Below are positions 33,846 to 43,068 of a stretch of 64,000 nucleotides of DNA, piece after piece. The notes under the pieces were generated by a model. That model was not told where the DNA came from, ran no database searches, and worked only from the letters and a program-made list of their open reading frames with translations. Each line of letters opens with the position of its first letter. The first letter of the stretch is position 1. A program made the translations under genes and the position numbers. The stretch lies in contig NZ_BAAAFH010000022.1 in the NCBI RefSeq assembly GCF_039523435.1, positions 558,001-622,000 of the forward strand. The letters run 5' to 3'. This DNA is from Wandonia haliotis. GTDB taxonomy: Bacteria > Bacteroidota > Bacteroidia > Flavobacteriales_D > Crocinitomicaceae.

Positions 33846-34472
33846 TTAGTTTAATACCTTTTCAATTACTTCAATTGAGCTTTCTGCTAAAACTAGCTTA
33901 CCGGCATTCATGATATCGTAAGTGTTCAACGAATCAGCTGTTACGACCTTAGCACGCTGAAGGTTACGTGATGACAAAAATACATTGTCATTCTTAGCTC
34001 CCATTACTAACAATACTTTCTGATCGTTCAATTTCAAATTCCCCATCAAAGCAACAAAATCCTTTGTTTTAGGAGTATCAAAGTTGAAATCTTCCAATAC
34101 CATGATATTCTCTCCCTGTGCTTTGTAGCTCAATGCCGACTTACGTGCCAAACGCTTCAACTTTGTATTCAATTTGAAGCTGTAGTTACGTGGGCGAGGT
34201 CCGAAGATACGTCCACCACCAACACGAGTTCCGGATTTAACGCTACCTGCACGAGCTCCACCGGTACCTTTTTGTTTTTTGATCTTACGTGTACTTCCGG
34301 CGATTTCACTTCTTTCTTTCGCCTTGTGTGTTCCTTGACGACGGCTGGCAAGGTAATGCTTCACGTCCATGTAAATAGCATGATCGTTTGGCTCAATTCC
34401 AAAAACCTCGTCAGAAAGTGTTACACTTTTGGAAGTAGCTTTTCCTTTGGTATCTACAATCTTTAATTCCAT
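33846..34472 (-). CDS. rplD: 50S ribosomal protein L4
   Basis: 208 residues. The tunnel loop contains GSTRKIKKQKGTGGARAG and GGRIFGPRPRNYSFKLN. The first 10 bases overlap the end of rplC (34463-34472). L4 represses the S10 operon in E. coli; such control is not evident here. Confidence 0.97.
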   Translation of the reverse strand: MELKIVDTKGKATSKSVTLSDEVFGIEPNDHAIYMDVKHYLASRRQGTHKAKERSEIAGSTRKIKKQKGTGGARAGSVKSGTRVGGGRIFGPRPRNYSFKLNTKLKRLARKSALSYKAQGENIMVLEDFNFDTPKTKDFVALMGNLKLNDQKVLLVMGAKNDNVFLSSRNLQRAKVVTADSLNTYDIMNAGKLVLAESSIEVIEKVLN

Positions 34473-35083
34473 TTCTCAATAATTACTGTTGAACCTTTTG
34501 GTCCGGGAATCGAACCTTTAACTACTAACAAATTCTTATCAGTCAACACTTTCAGAACTTGTAAGTTCTCGATCATTACTCGCTTGTTACCAGTCTGACC
34601 AGCCATGCGCATTCCTTTGAATACACGTGCAGGGTACGAAGCAGCTCCAATCGATCCAGGTGCTCTCATTCGGTTGTGCTGACCGTGAGTTGACTGACCA
34701 ACTCCACCAAATCCGTGACGTTTCACAACCCCCTGGAACCCTTTTCCTTTTGATGTTCCTGTTACATCAACAAATTCTCCTTCTTCGAAGATGTCAACTG
34801 TAACAACATCACCAAGGTTTAATCCCTCGAACTCTTCAAACTCTACTAGTTTTTGTTTAGGCGTGGTGTTTGCTTTTTTGAAGTGTCCTTTCAAAGAACC
34901 CGGTGTGTTTTTTTCTTTACGCTCACCAAATCCTAACTGAACAGCCTCATAACCATCCTTATCTTGTGTCTTAACTTGCGTTACTACACAAGGACCAGCT
35001 TCTATCACTGTGCATGGTGTTGCCTTACCCTCGGCACTGTAGATACTAGTCATCCCGATTTTTCTACCAATTATTCCAGGCAT
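34463..35083 (-). CDS. rplC: 50S ribosomal protein L3
   Basis: 206 residues. It begins MPGIIGRKIGMTSIY and carries GKGFQGVVKRHGFGG and HGQHNRMRAPGSIGAASYPARVF (split at the glutamine-methylation region). Overlaps rplD by ten bases. Confidence 0.97.
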   Translation of the reverse strand: MPGIIGRKIGMTSIYSAEGKATPCTVIEAGPCVVTQVKTQDKDGYEAVQLGFGERKEKNTPGSLKGHFKKANTTPKQKLVEFEEFEGLNLGDVVTVDIFEEGEFVDVTGTSKGKGFQGVVKRHGFGGVGQSTHGQHNRMRAPGSIGAASYPARVFKGMRMAGQTGNKRVMIENLQVLKVLTDKNLLVVKGSIPGPKGSTVIIEKWN

Positions 35084-35101
35084 CCTTTATTATTTAAATT
35101 A

Positions 35102-35407
35102 TCAAACTTTAATTTCTACATCCACTCCACTTGGAAGCTCCAAACGCATCAACGCATCAACTGTTTTTGATGATGAACTGTAAATGTCCATCAGTCTGTT
35201 GTATGAACACAACTCAAACTGCTCACGCGCTTTTTTGTTTACGTGTGGAGACTTCAATACAGTATAAATACGCTTGTGCGTCGGAAGTGGAATTGGACCA
35301 CTAACTACAGCTCCTGTAGCTTTTACTGTCTTTACGATTTTCTCAGCTGATTTGTCAACTAAATTGTGATCGTATGACTTTAACTTAATTCTGATCTTTT
35401 GGCTCAT
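35102..35407 (-). CDS. rpsJ: 30S ribosomal protein S10
   Basis: 101 residues. It begins MSQKIRIKLKSYDHNLVDKS with GPIPLPTHKRIYTVLKSPHV and ends in LPSGVDVEIKV. It follows fusA directly, where many other bacteria have tuf. Confidence 0.98.
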   Translation of the reverse strand: MSQKIRIKLKSYDHNLVDKSAEKIVKTVKATGAVVSGPIPLPTHKRIYTVLKSPHVNKKAREQFELCSYNRLMDIYSSSSKTVDALMRLELPSGVDVEIKV

Positions 35408-35419
35408 GCTACCTTTATA

Positions 35420-37525
35420 TTAAGCAGTAATTTTTCCTTTAACTTTAGCAATAACATCCTCTGAAACGCTCTTCGGACATTCTTCATAGTGTGAGAATTC
35501 CATAGAGGAGTTCGCTCGTCCTGAAGTAATTGTACGTAATTGAGTTACATATCCGAACATTTCTGAAAGTGGAACATCCGCTTTAACTACTTTCGCTCCA
35601 TTTCTGTCGTCCATCCCTTTAATCAAACCACGACGGCGGTTAAGGTCAGCAACAACATCACCCATGTTCTCCTCAGGAGTAACTACTTCAAGCTTCATGA
35701 TAGGCTCCATAAGTACTGGTCTTGCTTTAGGCAATGCATTACGGTATGCCATTTTCGCACAGACTTCGAAAGACAATGAATCTGAATCGACAGCATGGAA
35801 AGATCCATCCTTCAACTCAACTTTCAATGAATCTACAGGATATCCTGCCAATACACCGTTAGACATTGCGTCTCTGAATCCTTTTTCAACAGAAGGGATA
35901 AATTCTCTAGGAACGTTACCACCTTTGATGCTGTTAACGAACTCAAGTCCTGATTTCGTTGGATCTTCCAATGGAGAGATTTCCACAACGATATCCGCAA
36001 ACTTACCACGTCCACCAGACTGCTTTTTGTACACTTCACGGTGATCAACAGATCCTGTGATTTTCTCGCGGTAAGATACCTGAGGTGCTCCCTGGTTCAC
36101 TTCCACTTTAAACTCACGTTTCAAACGGTCAACGATGATATCAAGGTGAAGCTCACCCATACCACTAATAACAGTTTGTCCGCTTTCTTCATCTGTATGA
36201 ACACGGAAAGTAGGATCCTCTTCTGCAAGTTTCTGAAGACCTGTAGACAATCTATCTGTATCCGCCTGTGTTTTAGGCTCAATTGCCAATCCGATTACCG
36301 GATCAGGGAAGTCCATTGATTCCAATACGATTGGTGCATTCTCAGCACACAATGTATCTCCAGTACGGATATCTTTAAATCCTACAACTGCACCAATATC
36401 TCCTGCTCCAAGTTCATCAATCTGAATTTGCTTGTTCGCATGCATCTGGAAGATACGTGAAATACGTTCTTTGTTTCCTGAACGTGTATTCAATACGTAT
36501 GACCCTGCAGGTAGTTTACCTGAATAAGCACGTACAAAACAAAGTCTTCCTACGTAAGGGTCTGTAGCAATTTTAAACGCCAAAGCCGAGAATGGCTCAT
36601 CATAAGAAGGCTTACGCTCTGCCGGCTCATCTGTTTTAGGGTTAGTACCCTGAATTGCTTCCTGATCCATTGGTGATGGCAATAGAGCCATAACATAATC
36701 CAACATGGTCTGAACTCCTTTATTCTTGAAAGAAGAACCACATACCATAGGAATAATTTTTCCTGAGATAGTAGCCTGACGCAATGCTGTCAACATTTCT
36801 TCTTCCGTGATAGAGTTTGCATCCTCAAAGAATTTCTCCATCAACGTATCGTCGAATTCTGCAACCTGCTCTAAAAGCATTTCACGGTACATTGTTGCTT
36901 CTTCAACCAAATCATCAGGAATCGGAACTTCAGTAAAGGTCATTCCTTTATCTTCCTCGTTCCAAACAATACCTCTCCAGTTTACAAGATCGACAACCCC
37001 TTTGAAGTCATCCTCTGCACCAATAGGCAACTGAAGCGGAACTGCATTACTTCCCAACATTTCCTTAACCTGCTTAACAACATTAAGGAAATCAGCTCCT
37101 GAACGGTCCATTTTGTTAACGAATCCGATACGAGGAACATTATAGTTATCAGCCAATCGCCAGTTTGTTTCTGACTGAGGCTCTACACCGTCAACTGCTG
37201 AAAACAAGAAAACCAGACCGTCCAATACACGAAGTGAACGATTCACCTCTACTGTAAAGTCAACGTGTCCGGGAGTATCAATAATGTTAACGTGGTATTC
37301 GTTGTTTTTGTAAGGCCACTTTACTGTAACAGCCGCCGAAGTAATGGTAATACCACGCTCCTGCTCCTGCTCCATCCAGTCGGTTGTTGCTCCACCATCG
37401 TGAACCTCTCCGATCTTGTGACTCAATCCTGAGTAATAAAGGATACGCTCTGTTGTGGTTGTTTTACCCGCATCAATGTGGGCAGCAATACCAATGTTTC
37501 TTGTATGTTTAAGATCTCTTGCCAT
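35420..37525 (-). CDS. fusA: Elongation factor G
   Basis: 701-residue translocation GTPase. P-loop AHIDAGKT at 15-22, DTPGHVDF and NKMDRSG in the G domain, then domains II-V including SGMGELHLDIIVDRL and the C-terminal FGYVTQLRTITSGRA. Two EF-G types exist in bacteria; the position in the str operon suggests the housekeeping one. Confidence 0.98.
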   Translation of the reverse strand: MARDLKHTRNIGIAAHIDAGKTTTTERILYYSGLSHKIGEVHDGGATTDWMEQEQERGITITSAAVTVKWPYKNNEYHVNIIDTPGHVDFTVEVNRSLRVLDGLVFLFSAVDGVEPQSETNWRLADNYNVPRIGFVNKMDRSGADFLNVVKQVKEMLGSNAVPLQLPIGAEDDFKGVVDLVNWRGIVWNEEDKGMTFTEVPIPDDLVEEATMYREMLLEQVAEFDDTLMEKFFEDANSITEEEMLTALRQATISGKIIPMVCGSSFKNKGVQTMLDYVMALLPSPMDQEAIQGTNPKTDEPAERKPSYDEPFSALAFKIATDPYVGRLCFVRAYSGKLPAGSYVLNTRSGNKERISRIFQMHANKQIQIDELGAGDIGAVVGFKDIRTGDTLCAENAPIVLESMDFPDPVIGLAIEPKTQADTDRLSTGLQKLAEEDPTFRVHTDEESGQTVISGMGELHLDIIVDRLKREFKVEVNQGAPQVSYREKITGSVDHREVYKKQSGGRGKFADIVVEISPLEDPTKSGLEFVNSIKGGNVPREFIPSVEKGFRDAMSNGVLAGYPVDSLKVELKDGSFHAVDSDSLSFEVCAKMAYRNALPKARPVLMEPIMKLEVVTPEENMGDVVADLNRRRGLIKGMDDRNGAKVVKADVPLSEMFGYVTQLRTITSGRANSSMEFSHYEECPKSVSEDVIAKVKGKITA

Positions 37526-37539
37526 TTCTTTTCTTTTTT

Positions 37540-38010
37540 TTAGAATCTGAAGTGAGAGAACGCTTTGTTCGCCTCAGCCATTCTATGCGTATCTTCTTTC
37601 TTCTTGAATGCAGCACCTTCTTCTTTTGAAGCAGCAATAATCTCTGCAGCAAGTTTTGCACTCATCGATTTTTCATTTCTCTTTCGGGAAAAACTGATCA
37701 ACCACTTCATCGCAAGTGACTGCTTACGGCTATCTCGAACAGGGGTAGGGATCTGGAAAGTAGCTCCACCAACGCGACGGCTACGAACCTCTACGTTTGG
37801 CGTTACATTATCCAACGCTCTTTTCCACACTTCCAAACCACTTTCACCTTCAAGTTTAGACTCTATAACATCAATTGCGTCATAAAATATTTTGAAGGCT
37901 AATCCTTTTTTCCCTGAATACATCAAGTTATTCACAAACTTTGTTACTACCACCTCGTTAAAACGCGGATCCGGCAGAATGGGAATTTTTTTCGCTTTTC
38001 TTCTTCTCAT
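37540..38010 (-). CDS. rpsG: 30S ribosomal protein S7
   Basis: 156 residues, head assembly protein. It begins MRRRKAKKIPILPDPRFNE, with NVTPNVEVRSRRVGGATFQIP and RKQSLAMKWL. Co-oriented between rpsL and fusA. Confidence 0.98.
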   Translation of the reverse strand: MRRRKAKKIPILPDPRFNEVVVTKFVNNLMYSGKKGLAFKIFYDAIDVIESKLEGESGLEVWKRALDNVTPNVEVRSRRVGGATFQIPTPVRDSRKQSLAMKWLISFSRKRNEKSMSAKLAAEIIAASKEEGAAFKKKEDTHRMAEANKAFSHFRF

Positions 38011-38028
38011 CTCTTAGAAAGCTTTAAA

Positions 38029-38406
38029 TTATTTTTGTTTAGGTCTCTTTGTTCCATACTTAGAACGACGCTGTGATCTACCTTCCACTCCGGCAGTATC
38101 CTCAGCTCCTCGAACGATGTGATAACGCACACCAGGAAGGTCTTTTACCCTTCCTCCGCGAACCAACACCAATGAGTGTTCCTGTAAGTTATGACCTTCA
38201 CCACCAATATAAGCGTTCACCTCTTTACCATTAGTGAGACGCACCCTAGCTACTTTACGCATAGCTGAGTTTGGCTTCTTAGGAGTAGTGGTGTAAACCC
38301 TTACACATACCCCTTTGCGCTGCGGACACGAATCCAAAGCAGCAGACTTGCTCTTCTTCACCGGTGCCGTGCGACCTTTGCGAACTAATTGTTGAATAGT
38401 TGGCAT
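38029..38406 (-). CDS. rpsL: 30S ribosomal protein S12
   Basis: 125 residues, decoding-centre protein and first gene of the supercluster. TTTPKKPNSAMRKVARV carries wild-type lysines at K43 and K44, and GGRVKDLPGVRYH has K88, so the classic streptomycin-resistance substitutions are absent. Confidence 0.98.
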   Translation of the reverse strand: MPTIQQLVRKGRTAPVKKSKSAALDSCPQRKGVCVRVYTTTPKKPNSAMRKVARVRLTNGKEVNAYIGGEGHNLQEHSLVLVRGGRVKDLPGVRYHIVRGAEDTAGVEGRSQRRSKYGTKRPKQK

Positions 38407-38463
38407 ATTACCTCTTAACTTTTAATAATTACTATTTGCCTCAAAAACACATTTTGAGGGGTG

Positions 38464-38493
38464 CAAAGATAGAGAATTTTCGCTAGTACACAA
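38464..38493 (-). promoter_or_regulatory. Promoter of the rpsL-led ribosomal supercluster
   Basis: On the minus strand TTG (38491-38493), a 19-base spacer and TATCTTTG (38464-38471) match both the -33 and -7 Bacteroidota elements at proper spacing. The leader to rpsL would be about 50 bases. Confidence 0.7.
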
Positions 38494-38694
38494 TAAATCA
38501 GTTGATTTTCTTTTGGTTTTTTCACAAGGGCTTGTGAAAAAACTTTCCTCTTTTTCAGACAAAGCATCATCCCAAACACATAAAACCCATGACAAACAAA
38601 TAGTTACAACCCAAATGTTAATAATTAAACATTAAAAAACAAATATGTTTTTTATTTAACACTTAATCTTCGGGCTCCCAGCTACAAATATAAT

Positions 38695-38702
38695 TAACTT
38701 TG
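38695..38702 (+). promoter_or_regulatory. -7 element of the helicase gene, almost leaderless
   Basis: TAACTTTG fits TAnnTTTG and ends five bases before the ATG at 38708. No TTG is found at the expected -33 position. Confidence 0.5.
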
Positions 38703-38707
38703 TAATT

Positions 38708-40984
38708 ATGGATTTTCTGAATGAGTTAAACCCAAACCAACTTGAAGCCGCTACACATGTTGACGGTCCGATGATGGTTATCGCCGGAGCAGGATCCGGG
38801 AAAACAAAGGTTCTTACCTATCGTATTGCCTATCTGATGGAAAAAGGGGTGGATCCTTTTAACATTCTGGCGCTAACCTTTACCAATAAAGCTGCGCGGG
38901 AAATGAAAGAACGGATCGCAAATGTTGTCGGTGAGAGTGAGGCACGAAATGTTACTATGGGTACGTTCCACTCCGTATTTGCTAAGATTCTTCGTTATCA
39001 TTCAGACAAAATTGGTTATCCAAACAACTTTACAATATACGACAGTCAGGACTCAAGGAGTCTTTTAAAATCTATAATAAAAGAAATGGGATTAGACGAT
39101 AAGGTCTATAAACCCGGCTTAGTACATTCCCGGATTTCATCCGCCAAAAACAACCTTATTTCTCCCCAACAATATGAAGCTAATGCAGAAATTGTAGGAG
39201 AAGATCGCATGAGCGGAAAACCAAAGCTCTTTATTATTTATAAACAATATGAAGCCCGCTGTTTCAAAGCAGGAGCTATGGACTTTGATGATCTTCTATT
39301 CAAAACCAACGTTTTATTGCGAGACTTTCCTGATGTCCTTAATTTTTACCAGCATCGCTTCCGCTATATTCTTGTTGATGAGTACCAGGACACCAATTAC
39401 AGTCAGTATCTGATTGTAAAAAAACTAGCCGCTCTTTATGAGAATATATGTGTGGTTGGAGATGATGCCCAAAGTATTTATGCTTTCAGGGGAGCCAATA
39501 TTGAAAACATACTCAACTTCAGAAAAGATTATCCGGATTATAAGCTGTATAAACTAGAGCAAAACTATAGAAGTACTAAAAATATCGTGGATGCTGCTAA
39601 CAGCATAATCGCTCATAATAAGGATCAGATTAAGAAAAAGGTATGGACCCAAAATGAAGACGGGAATACAATAAAGGTATTACGCACACTCACGGATAAT
39701 GAAGAAGGAAGAGTAATCTCTAACGCTATTTTCGAAGCAAAAAAGGCAAAGGGACTCGATTATAAAGACTTTGCAATACTCTACCGCACCAATGCGCAAT
39801 CTCGTTCATTTGAGGAAGCACTTCGCAAACTAAATCTTCCTTATAAGATCTATGGAGGTTTATCTTTCTATCAACGAAAAGAAATAAAAGATATTATTTC
39901 GTACTATCGTCTTGCTGCAAACCCAAAAGATGAAGAAGCATTAAAACGTGTAATCAATTACCCAAGGAGAGGAATTGGAAATACCTCAATGGAAGAAGTC
40001 ACCGCCGCTGCCAACCGCTATGGTGTTTCCATCTGGGAGGTAATCTCTGACTTTGAGACGTACCCTGTTTCTATGAATACGGCAGCGAAGAAAAAGATGC
40101 AGGCTTTCGCCACCATGATTACAAGCTTTGGGATTAAACTCGAAACTACTCCAGCCTTTGATCTTGCACAGGAAATAGCACAATCATCCGGGATACTGAA
40201 AGAATTATATGATGACCGTTCACCTGAGGGTGTTGCCCGCTATGAGAATATTCAGGAACTTTTAGCCGGTATCAAAGAATTCACAGTTTCTCAGGAAGAA
40301 GGTGTACTTGTTTCTTTGAGTGATTTCCTGATTGATGTTGCATTGTTAACAGATGCAGATAATGAAAGCGAAGAGGATAGAAATAAAGTCACACTAATGA
40401 CTATTCACGCCTCAAAAGGATTGGAGTTCCCTTACGTTTATATTGTAGGATTGGAGGAAAATTTGTTCCCCTCACAAATGTCTCTTCATTCGCGTACCGA
40501 ACTTGAAGAAGAAAGACGTCTTTTCTACGTTGCTCTAACCCGTGCCGAAACAAGTTGTACGTTGAGTTACTCCATGAGCAGGTACAAATGGGGACAGGCA
40601 ACGACCTCAGAACCCAGTAGATTTATACAGGAAATTGACGATAAATTTTTACAGCACGAAAGCCCCTATGCCTCAGGTCCCGGAAAATCTCTTAATAACT
40701 CCGGTTTGTCTAAGCGATCTGTTTCATCAGGAGAAGCCAGTAGCATGGGAAGAACAGGGAAAATGACCCCACTTTCTACAGCTACTAAAAAAACAAATCC
40801 ATCTTCGAATGCAACCAATGCAGCACTCAAAGTTGGATACAATGTTCAACACGAACGATTTGGAAAAGGCAAAGTGGTAAAAATTGAAGGAGCAGACCCC
40901 GACAAAAAAGTAACCGTATTTTTCCCAAAACACGGCCAGAAAGTTTTACTTATGCGATTTGCAAAATTGGAAATCCTGGATTAA
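38708..40984 (+). CDS. pcrA: ATP-dependent DNA helicase, UvrD/PcrA type
   Basis: 758-residue superfamily 1A helicase for nucleotide excision repair and replication restart. Motif I GAGSGKTK (27-34), motif Ia LTFTNKAAREM, motif II DEYQDTN, QNYRST, motif V LMTIHASKGLEF and motif VI VALTRAE are all present in order. The C-terminal ~50 residues (VQHERFGKGKVVKIEG) form the Tudor-like domain that binds RNA polymerase in PcrA. Ends in a TTAA shared with the convergent gene. Confidence 0.95.
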   Translation: MDFLNELNPNQLEAATHVDGPMMVIAGAGSGKTKVLTYRIAYLMEKGVDPFNILALTFTNKAAREMKERIANVVGESEARNVTMGTFHSVFAKILRYHSDKIGYPNNFTIYDSQDSRSLLKSIIKEMGLDDKVYKPGLVHSRISSAKNNLISPQQYEANAEIVGEDRMSGKPKLFIIYKQYEARCFKAGAMDFDDLLFKTNVLLRDFPDVLNFYQHRFRYILVDEYQDTNYSQYLIVKKLAALYENICVVGDDAQSIYAFRGANIENILNFRKDYPDYKLYKLEQNYRSTKNIVDAANSIIAHNKDQIKKKVWTQNEDGNTIKVLRTLTDNEEGRVISNAIFEAKKAKGLDYKDFAILYRTNAQSRSFEEALRKLNLPYKIYGGLSFYQRKEIKDIISYYRLAANPKDEEALKRVINYPRRGIGNTSMEEVTAAANRYGVSIWEVISDFETYPVSMNTAAKKKMQAFATMITSFGIKLETTPAFDLAQEIAQSSGILKELYDDRSPEGVARYENIQELLAGIKEFTVSQEEGVLVSLSDFLIDVALLTDADNESEEDRNKVTLMTIHASKGLEFPYVYIVGLEENLFPSQMSLHSRTELEEERRLFYVALTRAETSCTLSYSMSRYKWGQATTSEPSRFIQEIDDKFLQHESPYASGPGKSLNNSGLSKRSVSSGEASSMGRTGKMTPLSTATKKTNPSSNATNAALKVGYNVQHERFGKGKVVKIEGADPDKKVTVFFPKHGQKVLLMRFAKLEILD

Positions 40985-41367
40985 TCAATCCGAATCTTGA
41001 GGATACGAATTTCCTGTTCCCAATCTAATTGCACAAAGTAAAATCCAGTTTTCAGGTTTTCAGTAGGAATTGAAATACTCAAAGGAGTATGTGAATCTTC
41101 AATCAACTGAAAGAAAACCTCTTCACCTTTGGAGTTTGTTAGTGCCAAAGTGGCCCATCCCTGAATATCGCCGGTAATTCCAACCTCTATGGTTGACAGG
41201 CTGTCTATTACATCAACGGATAATGTAAGACTCCCATCTGTTTCAATTCGCGACGTAACACGGTTAATGACTTCATCCGATTCACCTCCACCCGGAAACA
41301 CAGTGGTTTTTGCTTGTAGGTTCATACTCATTCCAAGGAGTAAAGCAAAGGCAATTTTCTTTTTCAT
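40981..41367 (-). CDS. Small secreted protein with C-terminal beta-sandwich
   Basis: 128 residues from the ATG at 41367 (MKKKIAFALLLGMSMNLQAK, signal peptide). The longer frame to 41433 runs through the promoter and is rejected. The mature part looks like a single beta-sandwich: strands IEVGITGDIQGWATLAL and a closing TGFYFVQLDWEQEIRILKI, resembling DUF3244 or the T9SS sorting-domain fold. Its stop codon overlaps that of the helicase by four bases on the opposite strand. Confidence 0.6.
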   Translation of the reverse strand: MKKKIAFALLLGMSMNLQAKTTVFPGGGESDEVINRVTSRIETDGSLTLSVDVIDSLSTIEVGITGDIQGWATLALTNSKGEEVFFQLIEDSHTPLSISIPTENLKTGFYFVQLDWEQEIRILKIRID

Positions 41368-41391
41368 TTGTCTTCTTTTGTTTTGACGCTG

Positions 41392-41399
41392 CAAATATA
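41392..41399 (-). promoter_or_regulatory. -7 element for the small secreted protein
   Basis: TATATTTG on the minus strand, perfect TAnnTTTG, 24 bases before the ATG. TTG-containing -33 candidates occur at 16 and 21 bases upstream. Confidence 0.5.
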
Positions 41400-41556
41400 C
41401 GTGCACAAAAAGTCGCAAATCAAGGGTAATCAACTCATTTAAAGAAGACTTAACCTTCCCCCCTCTCTATTAGGATTAGGGTAACACAAAAGTGATTTTA
41501 TCATCACAATTTTTCTCTTTCCATATCGTTACCTGTACTATTTGGAATAATTCACC

Positions 41557-41564
41557 TAATTTCG
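41557..41564 (+). promoter_or_regulatory. Near-consensus -7 element for the GT39-like gene
   Basis: TAATTTCG differs from TAnnTTTG by one base and lies 25 bases before the ATG at 41590. Confidence 0.3.
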
Positions 41565-41589
41565 CGTGAAATAAGAAATATTCATTTAC

Positions 41590-43008
41590 ATGCTACTAAG
41601 CCCCGGAACTAAATTATATGCAATTTGGTTAGGATTATTTCTGATTCTAACGGCTCCTTATCTCTGGGTTAAAAGCATGTTCATGGACGGGATGATTTAT
41701 AGTGCTATTGCTCACAATTTATACCTTGGCAAGGGAAGTTTCTGGGACTTACAATTTACACAAACTCTGTATCCGCAATTCAACGAACACCCACCTTTAG
41801 CGATGTGGATTCAAAGTAAGTTCTATTTTCTATTAGGTGATAGCTGGGTAGTAGATAAATTATTTTCTCTTTTCACCTACCTTGTAATAGCACTACTTAT
41901 TCGTGCAATCTGGCAACAACTTGGATTTAAAAAAGAGCTGGCCTGGGGACCTCTTCTATTATGGTCGTTTATCCCGGTTGTTTTTTGGGCGAGCGGGAAC
42001 AATGTACTGGAGAACACGATGAGTATATTCCTATTATCGGCTGTTTTATTTCTCTTTCACTACGAAAAAAGCAATAATTATGGCTGGGTTATTCTCGCCG
42101 GAATTATGCTCCTGTTAGGTTTTTTAACGAAAGGATTTGTTGCGTTATACCCTCTCAGCTTTCCCTTCTTCAGTTATCTGATTCTGAAAAACAAACGTTT
42201 TTCTCAAATGCTCTTTACAAGTCTTTTGTTACTTCTAAGCGCACTTCTTCCACTTCTACTTCTGTACTTCTTTTCAAATGCTGCGCACACCAGTCTATCG
42301 ACTTATTTAGATAAGCAGGTGGTAAGAAGTATCTCTTCCATACAGACTGTTGACTCCCGCTTTTTTATCCTAAAACGTTTTCTGTCAGAGTTGATCCCTC
42401 CTATCCTTATAGGGTTATTACTTTTCCTTTTTACCAGAAAGAGTTACCGTAAAATTGATTCTCTTCAAAAGAGAAATGCTCTACTTCTTATAGCAGTAGC
42501 ACTCGCAGGCGTTTTACCCATTATGGTTAGTATGAAACAAAGTGGATTTTACATCTTAACAGTATATCCACTTATCGCGTTAGCAGGAGGGATTCTACTG
42601 AATTCGAGTTTTGAAAGCATCTTCCGTCAAATGAATACTTCCTTACTGAGAAGACGTGTTACTCTATTCCTCTCCGGAGGAGTACTCCTAACCGGTATAC
42701 TATTCGTTGTTTCTTATTTTGGAACACCCGGAAAGGATAAAGACAAAGTCACTCCTCTTCCGGAGTTTATTACAGCAATTGGTAACGACAAAATGATCTC
42801 AGTATGTCCATCTATGACTGCTGATTGGGGGCTACATGCCTACTTCCAACGTTTTGGTTCAATAAGTCTTGATGCCAACCCGGAATTCAGGCATGACTTT
42901 CTTCTTATTGATCACTCGATCTGCGACCTTCCTGAAGATCCGATTTTCACACCTGTTCCGAACATATCGGATCGGTTCTTTCTATTCAAAAGAGAAATTC
43001 AAAACTAG
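41590..43008 (+). CDS. GT39/PMT-like membrane glycosyltransferase
   Basis: 472 residues with about ten hydrophobic segments. The first periplasmic loop has an acidic residue after TM1 (FMDGMIYS) and the NEHPPLAMWIQ motif, the pattern of the dolichyl/undecaprenyl-phosphate-sugar:acceptor transferases (GT39, ArnT, PMT). A short periplasmic C-terminal tail follows the last helix. It would move a sugar from a lipid carrier to lipid A, a glycan or protein; acceptor not deducible. A terminator follows. Confidence 0.75.
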   Translation: MLLSPGTKLYAIWLGLFLILTAPYLWVKSMFMDGMIYSAIAHNLYLGKGSFWDLQFTQTLYPQFNEHPPLAMWIQSKFYFLLGDSWVVDKLFSLFTYLVIALLIRAIWQQLGFKKELAWGPLLLWSFIPVVFWASGNNVLENTMSIFLLSAVLFLFHYEKSNNYGWVILAGIMLLLGFLTKGFVALYPLSFPFFSYLILKNKRFSQMLFTSLLLLLSALLPLLLLYFFSNAAHTSLSTYLDKQVVRSISSIQTVDSRFFILKRFLSELIPPILIGLLLFLFTRKSYRKIDSLQKRNALLLIAVALAGVLPIMVSMKQSGFYILTVYPLIALAGGILLNSSFESIFRQMNTSLLRRRVTLFLSGGVLLTGILFVVSYFGTPGKDKDKVTPLPEFITAIGNDKMISVCPSMTADWGLHAYFQRFGSISLDANPEFRHDFLLIDHSICDLPEDPIFTPVPNISDRFFLFKREIQN

Positions 43009-43040
43009 AAAAGGAGCTACAAAAACTGCAACTCCTTTTC
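43008..43040 (+). terminator. Terminator after the GT39-like gene
   Basis: GAAAAGGAG (43008-43016) pairs with CTCCTTTTC (43032-43040); a T-rich 3 arm follows. It overlaps the stop codon of the transferase and may also serve the convergent OmpA-family gene. Confidence 0.65.
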
Positions 43041-43068
43041 CTATCAACAATCAATCTACTATAGATTA

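Larger units (their letters stand above)
38407..38707. other. 301-bp divergent control region between rpsL and the helicase gene
   Basis: AT-rich gap with a minus-strand promoter for the ribosomal supercluster near its left end and a plus-strand -7 element for the helicase at its right end. No ORF or hairpin of note lies between them. Confidence 0.6.

Noticed and set aside
41189..41386. A 65-codon plus-strand frame opposite the small secreted protein
   Set aside because: Lies fully antisense to the signal-peptide gene and overlaps its promoter; no recognisable protein feature.
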